Positions 1-5,112 of a stretch of DNA of 7,376 nucleotides are shown here, piece after piece; position 1 is the first letter of the stretch, and each line of letters opens with the position of its first letter. The notes below the pieces were generated by a model. It worked only from the letters and a program-made list of their open reading frames with translations, ran no database searches and was not told the DNA's origin. The position numbers and the translations under genes are program-made. This DNA is from Promethearchaeia archaeon (GTDB taxonomy: Archaea; Asgardarchaeota; Lokiarchaeia; Sigyniarchaeales; SOKP01), in assembly GCA_029856295.1 (NCBI GenBank), contig JAHQWS010000112.1:1-7376 (forward strand), read 5' to 3'.

Positions 1-2
1 CT

Positions 3-158
3 GTAGAGCGACGCATTAGGGCAACATTGAAAATACGCAATCATCCCGAAATCCTAGAAGAGGTACGAATTACACGCCAAGTGAGGGGAGATTTTTTAAT
101 GAATAATCTAAAACTTACAGAATGTGCCGATTTACTAGAACGGGGTATTATAATGTAA
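3..158 (+). CDS. 3' end of an unrecognised protein-coding gene (5' truncated)
   Basis: A reading frame is open from the left edge and ends in TAA at 156-158, giving 51 residues. In DNA this AT-rich, 51 codons without a stop is suggestive of real coding, and the base composition is richer in G and C than the spacer that follows. The peptide is charged, starting VERRIRATLKIRNHPEILEE and ending ADLLERGIIM, and looks like a soluble helical C-terminus. There is no membrane segment and no cysteine motif. I do not recognise the family and assign no function. The gene converges on ftr, with 92 bases of AT-rich DNA between their stops. An internal ATG at about 99 could in principle start a tiny ORF, but the frame continues upstream, so a truncated larger gene is more likely. 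Confidence 0.6.
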   Translation, partial: VERRIRATLKIRNHPEILEEVRITRQVRGDFLMNNLKLTECADLLERGIIM

Positions 159-164
159 GAAAAT

Positions 165-212
165 AAAAAAAGGGGTTAATTTATAATTGTTAATTCGTTT
201 ATAAAATTAACC
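165..212 (-). terminator. Hairpin plus oligo-T terminator for ftr
   Basis: An inverted repeat pairs GGTTAATTTATA (174-185) with TATAAAATTAACC (200-212). Nine bases match perfectly and the rest match with one bulged base. Read on the minus strand, downstream of the ftr stop, the hairpin is followed by CC and then seven T (complement of A7 at 165-171). This resembles an intrinsic terminator. The stem is AT-rich and weak, and archaeal termination depends mainly on the T tract. Confidence 0.45.
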
Positions 213-232
213 AAAAAAATTATTTTAAATTA

Positions 233-240
233 TTTTTTTT
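233..240 (+). terminator. Oligo-T tract downstream of the left-edge gene
   Basis: Eight T in a row lie 74 bases after the TAA of the left-edge plus-strand gene, with the 174-212 hairpin in between. Archaeal RNA polymerase terminates at such U-rich stretches, so this is a plausible terminator for that gene. The surrounding DNA is generally AT-rich, which lowers the certainty. Confidence 0.3.
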
Positions 241-250
241 AAATTCGATT

Positions 251-1156
251 TTATAATCCCAAAACGTCTTTAAGGTGGTATTGGAATTTTCCGAGCTTAC
301 CTCCGTAGTTCCCCGCAGAAATCCGGTTTACTCCGGGGATCTTAACGGCAGCTTCAATTCCTAATTTAATTGCCACTTTTATTGCGTCTTCAGTAGCCCC
401 ATCTAAGATGACCTCATAAACACAATTATCTCCCTCTTTAAGCGCTGTATTTTCAGATTTTTCTTTCAATGTTGGGCAATATGCATCGTTTGTTGAAGCC
501 CCAAGGAAACTATATTTAGAACCTACTTTTGAACCAGATCTAGCTATGCCGCCCGGGAATGCTGTAATTACATCTTCAAGATCCTTAATTGCTTCTATTG
601 AAGCCTCAGCAGCTTTTAAAGTGGATTCTTGATCTTTTCCTATTATAAGGAAATTTCCTCCTAAAATACCCTTACCAACTTTCATCATGTTCTGGCATTT
701 AAAAATCCCATCCATAACAGGAATATTCCATATGTTTCCATCCTTTTCTTCGAATTTGTCGCCGAAATACCTTAAATTTTCCCCGATTTTTATCTCAAAC
801 ATTTTTTCCGGATCAAGCGATCCCTTCATAGCATCGAAACATGCTGTCGTTGGACACGTCAAAACACACTGCCCTAAGCGGTTCATCACTACATTGCCAA
901 CTTTCTTTTTATCCGAAATAAAGAACATTAGAGCAACCCCTGGTCGCCTATCAGGAGTTTGATCTGCTGGCACCATTACGTCGATTGCTGCTTCAGCATC
1001 GCAGTGGATTGTTGATGTTCCGTATCCTGTTGCTATCTGCCCTACAATTTTCGCCCAATTTTCATTTATTGCCGTCACTAAAACTCGGGCAAAGAATCCT
1101 CCAAATGCTTCACAGTAAGTATCCTCAATTTCTACTCCATTTAATTCCATTTTCAT
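251..1156 (-). CDS. ftr: Formylmethanofuran:tetrahydromethanopterin formyltransferase
   Basis: The enzyme transfers the formyl group from formylmethanofuran to N5 of tetrahydromethanopterin, a cytosolic step of the archaeal C1 (Wood-Ljungdahl or methanogenic) branch. The protein is 301 residues, close to the roughly 297 usual for Ftr, and family landmarks lie along its whole length. These include the start MELNGVEIEDTYCEAF, GYGTSTIHCDAEA, the TPDRRPGV stretch, GQCVLTCPT, the PFPGGI-type segment (here AFPGGIARSGSKVGSKYSFL), ASTNDAYCPT and the C-terminal SAGNYGGKLGKFQYHL. The identification is firm. Other Ftr proteins usually begin at ME-NGVE, which matches Met3 (ATG at 1148-1150), so the true start may be two codons further in. 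No Shine-Dalgarno site precedes either ATG. The gene is divergent from mtd, which acts two steps later in the same pathway; mch, which would act in between, is not in the window. Confidence 0.96.
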   Translation of the reverse strand: MKMELNGVEIEDTYCEAFGGFFARVLVTAINENWAKIVGQIATGYGTSTIHCDAEAAIDVMVPADQTPDRRPGVALMFFISDKKKVGNVVMNRLGQCVLTCPTTACFDAMKGSLDPEKMFEIKIGENLRYFGDKFEEKDGNIWNIPVMDGIFKCQNMMKVGKGILGGNFLIIGKDQESTLKAAEASIEAIKDLEDVITAFPGGIARSGSKVGSKYSFLGASTNDAYCPTLKEKSENTALKEGDNCVYEVILDGATEDAIKVAIKLGIEAAVKIPGVNRISAGNYGGKLGKFQYHLKDVLGL

Positions 1157-1185
1157 ACAACTTTTTTTTTAGATTTTCAGTTATT

Positions 1186-1196
1186 ACTATTTTTAA
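1186..1196 (-). repeat. Motif TTAAAAATAGT, copy 1 (ftr side)
   Basis: The 11-mer TTAAAAATAGT reads on the minus strand here, pointing towards ftr and ending 29 bases before its ATG. It lies about where transcription from the 1206-1217 TATA box should begin. Two more exact copies lie in the same spacer on the opposite strand, facing mtd. Confidence 0.45.
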
Positions 1197-1205
1197 ATGA
1201 TTTCA

Positions 1206-1217
1206 TTTTATATAAAT
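1206..1217 (-). promoter_or_regulatory. TATA box candidate for ftr
   Basis: On the minus strand this reads ATTTATATAAAA, a good match to the archaeal TATA consensus. With initiation about 25 bases downstream, transcription would start near 1185 and leave a leader of roughly 28 bases before the ATG at 1156. The assignment rests on sequence resemblance and spacing only. Confidence 0.5.
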
Positions 1218-1229
1218 TTTAAAAAAAAA

Positions 1230-1240
1230 TTAAAAATAGT
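1230..1240 (+). repeat. Motif TTAAAAATAGT, copy 2 (middle of the ftr-mtd spacer)
   Basis: An exact second copy of the 11-mer on the plus strand. It belongs to a longer 14-base match (AATTAAAAATAGTG at 1228-1241) that recurs at 1291-1304, 63 bases further on. It does not sit at an obvious start site, so it could be an extra protein-binding site or a relic of a local duplication. Confidence 0.4.
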
Positions 1241-1263
1241 GCAAAATTAAATAGAAGAAATAG

Positions 1264-1277
1264 AAATATATATTTTA
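1264..1277 (+). promoter_or_regulatory. TATA box candidate for mtd
   Basis: AAATATATATTTTA at this place resembles an archaeal TATA box. It is about 43 bases upstream of the mtd ATG, which predicts a short leader of roughly 10-20 bases. The TTTTAAAA blocks immediately downstream are alternatives, so the exact box is uncertain. Confidence 0.4.
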
Positions 1278-1292
1278 AAATTTTAAAATCAA

Positions 1293-1303
1293 TTAAAAAT
1301 AGT
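1293..1303 (+). repeat. Motif TTAAAAATAGT, copy 3 (mtd side)
   Basis: The third exact copy ends 10 bases before the mtd ATG and lies about 30 bases downstream of its candidate TATA box, near the expected transcription start. The position therefore roughly mirrors copy 1 in front of ftr, suggesting a shared initiator or operator for two genes of one pathway. Confidence 0.45.
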
Positions 1304-1313
1304 GTATTGAAAA

Positions 1314-2153
1314 ATGAGCGAAGAAAAAGTATTAAAAATCGGAATTTTGAAAAATGGAACTATTGGTTCTTCTCTATTACTTGCTTTTTTAATGGATGAA
1401 AGAGCTGAAGCTACACGAATTAATGTATACGAAGTGACCTCTGGTGCAAAGATGCATCCTCCAGAAATGTGCACAGAAACCATGAAAGATTTACTAAAAT
1501 GGGAGCCTGAATTAATTTTAATGTCATCTCCTAATGCTGCTCTTAAAGGACCCAAAACAGCAAGAGATATGGTTGGAAATATCCCTACAATTATTATTTC
1601 TGACGCACCAGCGAAAAAAGCAGTAGAAGAAATTACTGAGAAAGGAATGGGCTACATTTTGGTAAATTGCGATTCAATGATCGGTGCGAGAAGACCATTT
1701 TTAGATACAATTGAAATGAGTGTGTTTAACGCAGATTTATTAAAAGTTCTTGCTATAACAGGTGCCCTTTTTGTTATATCTGAGGAATTAAATAAAGTTA
1801 TAATGGATATGCTAGATGGTAAAACACCTTCTTTACCAAAAATTATTGTAGATGCGACAACGGCAGTTAAAGCTGCTGGTTTTTCTAATCCATATGCTGA
1901 AGCTAAAGCGATAGCTGCATTTGAGCTTGCATCTTCAGTGTCCAAATTAACGGGGAAAGCATGTTTTCAACTTAAAGAAAGAGAAGAATATATGCCTTTA
2001 CTGGCTGCTGCTCATGAAATGATGTCTCACGCGGCTAAAATGTGTGATGAGGCAAGAGAAATTGAAAAATCTAACGATACCGTATTGAGAAGACCACATC
2101 ATGCAAAACAACAATTGTTAACTAAAAGAAAATTAATAGAAAAAGAATCATAA
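1314..2153 (+). CDS. mtd: F420-dependent methylenetetrahydromethanopterin dehydrogenase
   Basis: Mtd reversibly interconverts methenyl- and methylene-tetrahydromethanopterin using coenzyme F420 as hydride carrier, in the cytosol. The 279-residue protein matches the usual length of about 276 and carries family signatures from end to end. These are the N-terminal KIGILKNGTIG, SGAKM, the SPN-A--GPK-AR segment, a DAP motif, MIGARR-FLD-IEMS-FNAD-LKVLAITGA, FSNPYAEAKAIAA, AAHEMM, and near the C-terminus EAREIEKSNDTVLRRPH. It starts at ATG 1314 without a Shine-Dalgarno site, probably on a short leader. It is divergent from ftr and convergent with the Rag-like gene. Presence of Mtd implies that the host makes F420. 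Without mcr in view, methanogenesis cannot be inferred, and in Asgard archaea these enzymes are usually read as part of an H4MPT Wood-Ljungdahl pathway. Confidence 0.96.
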   Translation: MSEEKVLKIGILKNGTIGSSLLLAFLMDERAEATRINVYEVTSGAKMHPPEMCTETMKDLLKWEPELILMSSPNAALKGPKTARDMVGNIPTIIISDAPAKKAVEEITEKGMGYILVNCDSMIGARRPFLDTIEMSVFNADLLKVLAITGALFVISEELNKVIMDMLDGKTPSLPKIIVDATTAVKAAGFSNPYAEAKAIAAFELASSVSKLTGKACFQLKEREEYMPLLAAAHEMMSHAAKMCDEAREIEKSNDTVLRRPHHAKQQLLTKRKLIEKES

Positions 2154-2193
2154 CTAGAATAGAATTTTTAGAGTAAATTTTCCTTAAATCCTA

Positions 2194-2215
2194 TTTTTTA
2201 TTTTTTTTTTTTTTT
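2194..2215 (+). terminator. Long oligo-T tract after mtd
   Basis: Six T, one A and then fifteen T follow the mtd stop by about 40 bases, on the coding strand. This is the longest homopolymer in the window and fits an archaeal U-tract terminator. There is no convincing hairpin in front of it. Exact T counts in such a run are prone to sequencing error. Confidence 0.6.
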
Positions 2216-2248
2216 GAGTGAGAGATTCGATATTCCATTCGATCTTAT

Positions 2249-3208
2249 TTAGTATTGCGATTTTGTCATAAATTCTTTTAAACTATTATAGTTTTCTCCA
2301 TTCAACGCATTCATTACACCTGAGAAAACATCCACATTTTTATTTTTAGTTACTGCCATTATAACAGCCCTCTCACTAACCTCCTTAACAAGAACAAAGC
2401 AAACGTCTGATTCAAATACTATAGTAGATAATGCCAATGGAGAAAGGTTTTGCATATTTAATAATTCCATTATCTTTTGATATATCACATATAAATTTGA
2501 GTCTAAGGTTCCCATCTCGAATTTCATAAATTCTAAGGGTTTTAAACTTTCAAATTTACCAAAAGTTGATGAAATCAACAATCCATCTGGTTGGTTAAAC
2601 AAAAGATACTCTGATAACGTGCTCACTTTTAATTGATCAAGTAAAAATCTAATCTTCCCTAGTCTTTGCATAGAAAGAGTTGATTTCTGAATTTCATAAT
2701 CTAAGATTTCAATTAATCTATGTTGTGCACTGCCCTCCTTGACAGACACAGGAGTAAATGCGATTTTATATCTAATGTTATCAGTTAAGTCAGTGGACAA
2801 TAATTTAAAAACATCATCTTCTTTTGATTCTGGTAAATCAATTTTATTTAGTAATACATACACTTTTTCCAATTGAGGACTAAACTCGAATATGTACTCC
2901 AGAAATTTATCAAAGATTTCTCTTGTTCTTGAATCTACTACCCCAGAATCAACCATAAAAATTGCTGTTGTAACTTCCGAAAATATTAATTCTCTTTGCG
3001 AATCAGAAAAATATCTCTCTAAATAGCGTTCTTGACCACCCGCATCCCATACATTCAATTCCATTATACCACGGAAAATAAAATTTTCTCTGGATATGCC
3101 CTTAGTTGGTTTTAAATTCGCAACTTTCATGAAATTGTATCCTAAACAAGTAGTTCGCATTAAACTTGTCTTACCAGCATTCTGAGGACCAAATAGTAGA
3201 ATTTTCAT
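2249..3208 (-). CDS. Rag/Gtr-like small GTPase with C-terminal roadblock/longin-like region
   Basis: This is a 319-residue GTPase. The G domain (about 1-180) has the P-loop GPQNAGKTS (7-15), a switch I threonine (T35), the G3 motif WDAGGQE (54-60), the base-specificity motif NKID (121-124) and a G5-like SVK (155-157). After G3, the run YFSDSQRELIFSEV followed by an acidic, helical FEFSP segment resembles eukaryotic RagA/Gtr1 (YF-SQRD-IF) rather than Ras or Arf. The rest (about 190-319), with alternating strands and helices and LLISSTFG, fits the roadblock/longin-like C-terminal domain of Rag proteins. That domain call is by pattern and is less certain than the GTPase call. In eukaryotes Rag dimers recruit TORC1 at lysosomes in response to amino acids; the archaeal role is unknown. 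A TTG directly precedes the ATG, which I take as the start. There is no C-terminal prenylation cysteine. Confidence 0.85.
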   Translation of the reverse strand: MKILLFGPQNAGKTSLMRTTCLGYNFMKVANLKPTKGISRENFIFRGIMELNVWDAGGQERYLERYFSDSQRELIFSEVTTAIFMVDSGVVDSRTREIFDKFLEYIFEFSPQLEKVYVLLNKIDLPESKEDDVFKLLSTDLTDNIRYKIAFTPVSVKEGSAQHRLIEILDYEIQKSTLSMQRLGKIRFLLDQLKVSTLSEYLLFNQPDGLLISSTFGKFESLKPLEFMKFEMGTLDSNLYVIYQKIMELLNMQNLSPLALSTIVFESDVCFVLVKEVSERAVIMAVTKNKNVDVFSGVMNALNGENYNSLKEFMTKSQY

Positions 3209-3506
3209 CAAAACTTAACTCTAATAGTTTTTATAATAAAAATGATTCTAATATATTTTTTATGACTTAATTTTTATTTAATTTTTTGTAATTATTTAAG
3301 ATTAACTTATCGTTTATTCCTTTTTATTATTCAATTTCAATTATTAAAATTGGTAATTTACAATTCAGAAAAAGGATTATATCAAAAAAGAATTATATTT
3401 GATTTCAATAACTCTAATTTTTTATCTTTTTTTAGATTATACGATTTTAAATACAATTTTTAATTTACTTAAATTAAAATCAATTATATTAAATGTTGAT
3501 TTCAGT
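3209..3506. other. AT-rich divergent spacer between the Rag-like gene and apt
   Basis: These 298 bases contain no gene that I can support on either strand. They must hold both divergent promoters. A TATA-like box for the Rag gene is at about 3249-3262, and a weaker TTTTAAATA box at 3445-3453 could serve apt with a leader near 30 bases. A short inverted repeat (CAATTT at 3332-3337 with AAATTG at 3347-3352) is too small to interpret. An in-frame extension of apt from a TTG at 3399 exists but encodes a low-complexity Ile/Leu/Phe-rich stretch and is treated as spacer. Confidence 0.5.
3249..3262 (-). promoter_or_regulatory. TATA box candidate for the Rag-like gene
   Basis: The minus strand reads AAAAAATATATTAG here, centred about 48 bases upstream of the ATG at 3208. 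Initiation some 25 bases downstream would give a leader of about 22 bases. The region is AT-rich throughout, so this is a tentative call. Confidence 0.3.
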
Positions 3507-4034
3507 ATGGATTTATTACAGCATATAAGAAATGTACCAGATTGGCCTAAAGAAGGGATTCAATTTAAAGATATAACTACTCTATGTAAAGTTCATGCAC
3601 CATTTAAAGAAGCATGTGATAGAATTATAGATCATTTTAAAAATAGGGGAATTAACAAATTAGTAGCAATAGAAGCCAGAGGATATGTTTTTGGAGGAGT
3701 TATTGCATATGAGTTAGGTGCTGGTTTTATTTTAATTAGAAAGCCAGGAAAATTGCCCTACAAAACCATAAGTGAAACCTATGAACTCGAATATGGCACT
3801 GACTCTATCCATATGCATGTTGATGCGATTGAACAGGGAGATAAAGTGCTAGTCTTTGATGATTTATTAGCAACTGGTGGAACAGCAAAAGCAGCATGTA
3901 ACTTAGTAGAGAAATCAGGTGGTACTGTTGAGGGAGTTGCTTTTGTTATTGAGCTTACTGGAAGTTTGCATGGTAGAGATCAGTTAGAAGGCTATGAAAT
4001 ACTCTCTTTAGTAGAAATTCCAGTAGAAGAATGA
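3507..4034 (+). CDS. apt: Adenine phosphoribosyltransferase
   Basis: APRT converts adenine and PRPP to AMP and pyrophosphate in the cytosol. The 175-residue protein has the standard length and the class I signatures: N-terminal IRNVPDWPKEGIQFKDIT, the EARGYVFGG loop (56-64), IRKPGKLP (77-84), a YELEYG segment and the PRPP-binding motif VFDDLLATGGT (116-126). It resembles the bacterial/eukaryotic APRT type rather than the HPRT-like archaeal enzymes. I chose ATG 3507 because family members begin just ahead of the VPDWP motif. An upstream in-frame TTG at 3399 would add 36 hydrophobic residues unlike any APRT. No Shine-Dalgarno is visible. Its substrate adenine is exactly what the two adjacent MTA phosphorylases release, so the neighbourhood forms a salvage module although the genes are not in one operon. 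Confidence 0.95.
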   Translation: MDLLQHIRNVPDWPKEGIQFKDITTLCKVHAPFKEACDRIIDHFKNRGINKLVAIEARGYVFGGVIAYELGAGFILIRKPGKLPYKTISETYELEYGTDSIHMHVDAIEQGDKVLVFDDLLATGGTAKAACNLVEKSGGTVEGVAFVIELTGSLHGRDQLEGYEILSLVEIPVEE

Positions 4035-4057
4035 ATCAATTTAAAAAAACTAAAAAG

Positions 4058-4091
4058 AGTAATGTAAAAATTACTAAAATCTTTTTTTTTT
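4058..4091 (+). terminator. Hairpin plus T10 terminator after apt, usable from both strands
   Basis: AGTAAT (4058-4063) pairs with ATTACT (4070-4075) across a six-base loop, and ten T follow at 4082-4091, 24 bases after the apt stop. On the opposite strand the same hairpin is followed by T5 and T7 blocks (complement of A tracts at 4042-4056), so it could also end the convergent MTA phosphorylase transcript. The stem is only six pairs and AT-rich. Confidence 0.5.
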
Positions 4092-4109
4092 AGACTTTGA
4101 ATCAACAAA

Positions 4110-4973
4110 CTATAGAATCGCACCAGTTAATGAATGATGGCAGGGGCAATCTCTCTCTGTGTTAATTTGTGGAATGCTCATTTCAAGAAGCCTCTTAAGA
4201 TTTACTGCATTACTTTCCATTGTTTTTAATACTTCTTCAATAGTAACAATTATTTTTTGTAAAGTACCTCCGCATTGAGGACATTTTGCTCCATATTCTA
4301 CAATTCCACAATTAGAGCAATCAGCAGCCCATACATCGAGATCGGTGACCATTGCAATACAACAATAACAAATTTCTTTCTCTGCCGCAAGAACGACTTC
4401 TGGATATGTTGTCATCCCAATAATATCACCACCCCATAATCTGAACATTTTTGATTCTGCTCTTGTGGAAAACCTTGGACCTTCAATACAAACATAAGTA
4501 CCTCCATTTTGTATATCTAAATCCTCGATTTTCTTACCATTCTCATACAATAGATTTCTCAGATATTCACAATATGGATCCGCTTGGTTTATATGACATA
4601 CTTGGCCTCTCTCGTAGAAGGTCTCTGATCTGTTTTTAGTTCTATCGATATATTGATCAACTAAAACAAATTTTCTTTTATTATGTTCATTTTTCAATGA
4701 ACCTACCGCAGATGGAGATAGTATGTATTTTACTCCTAGTTCTTTCATTGCCCAAATATTTGCTCTAAAATTTAAATTATGAGGTGGTATCGTGTGACCG
4801 ATACCGTGTCGGGAAAGGAAGGCAACTTTTTTACCTTTAAATTCACCTACTTTTATAAAATCAGAAGTGGCTCCATAAGGGGTATATATTTTTAGGTTTT
4901 CAGCATTATTTAATTCTATATCTGATCCAGTTCCACCAATTATGCCAATTTCAGCATTACCTTCGAATTTCAT
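4110..4973 (-). CDS. mtnP: S-methyl-5'-thioadenosine phosphorylase with inserted zinc ribbon
   Basis: The enzyme phosphorolyses 5'-methylthioadenosine to adenine and 5-methylthioribose-1-phosphate. Family motifs are IGIIGGTGSD (9-18), phosphate-binding SRHG (54-57), NFRANIWAM, VGSL, IEGPRFSTRAES (163-174) and MTTYPEVVLA. T210-D211-L212-D213 keeps both aspartates used for adenine recognition, so adenosine-type rather than inosine-type substrates are expected. The C-terminal CPC (276-278) fits the CXC motif of archaeal thermophilic MTA phosphorylases such as that of Sulfolobus. The oddity follows the DLDVWA segment: two CxxC knuckles (C219/C222 and C231/C234) sit about nine residues apart in an insertion of some 25 residues, where ordinary members go straight to a short VTAEEV-like stretch. 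This predicts a bound zinc near the substrate loop. The length of 287 exceeds the usual 260-270 because of it. No obvious Shine-Dalgarno precedes ATG 4973. Confidence 0.92.
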   Translation of the reverse strand: MKFEGNAEIGIIGGTGSDIELNNAENLKIYTPYGATSDFIKVGEFKGKKVAFLSRHGIGHTIPPHNLNFRANIWAMKELGVKYILSPSAVGSLKNEHNKRKFVLVDQYIDRTKNRSETFYERGQVCHINQADPYCEYLRNLLYENGKKIEDLDIQNGGTYVCIEGPRFSTRAESKMFRLWGGDIIGMTTYPEVVLAAEKEICYCCIAMVTDLDVWAADCSNCGIVEYGAKCPQCGGTLQKIIVTIEEVLKTMESNAVNLKRLLEMSIPQINTERDCPCHHSLTGAIL

Positions 4974-5020
4974 AATTAGTTCACTACATTTATTTCTGTA
5001 TAAGTATAATTTAAAAAAAT

Positions 5021-5030
5021 TAAATATAAA
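5021..5030 (-). promoter_or_regulatory. TATA box candidate for the zinc-ribbon mtnP
   Basis: The minus strand reads TTTATATTTA here, about 52 bases upstream of the ATG at 4973. This predicts a leader of roughly 25 bases. It faces away from the plus-strand TATA candidate at 5063-5072 that would serve the second mtnP. Confidence 0.35.
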
Positions 5031-5062
5031 ACAAACTATGAATCCATTTATAAAAAAAATAA

Positions 5063-5072
5063 TTTATAAAAT
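5063..5072 (+). promoter_or_regulatory. TATA box candidate for the second mtnP
   Basis: TTTATAAAAT lies about 45 bases upstream of ATG 5113, predicting a start near 5093 and a leader of about 20 bases. The surrounding spacer is AT-rich, so other boxes are possible. Confidence 0.4.
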
Positions 5073-5112
5073 TTTTAATATTATAATTCAAAAAATCTAA
5101 AAAGTGAATATT

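Noticed and set aside
687..1200. Open frames on the plus strand opposite ftr (687-962 and 985-1200)
   Set aside because: They are antisense to a firmly identified ftr, have no recognisable motifs, and give Phe/Ser/Leu-rich peptides typical of the reverse of coding DNA.
1289..1945. Open frames on the minus strand opposite mtd (1289-1555 and 1652-1945)
   Set aside because: They lie inside or overlap the certain mtd gene, with Ser/Ala/Ile-rich translations and no family features.
2225..2243. ATTCGAT direct repeat (2225-2231 and 2237-2243) downstream of the Rag-like gene
   Set aside because: Seven bases repeated once next to a stop codon is too short to call an attachment site or operator.
3399..3506. 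N-terminal extension of apt from a TTG, possibly a signal or membrane segment
   Set aside because: APRT is cytosolic and ends its conserved core at the ATG at 3507. The extension is what AT-rich spacer DNA would encode, and its start is a TTG without a ribosome site.
4451..4639. Plus-strand open frame opposite the zinc-ribbon mtnP
   Set aside because: It is antisense to conserved MTAP motifs and resembles no known protein.
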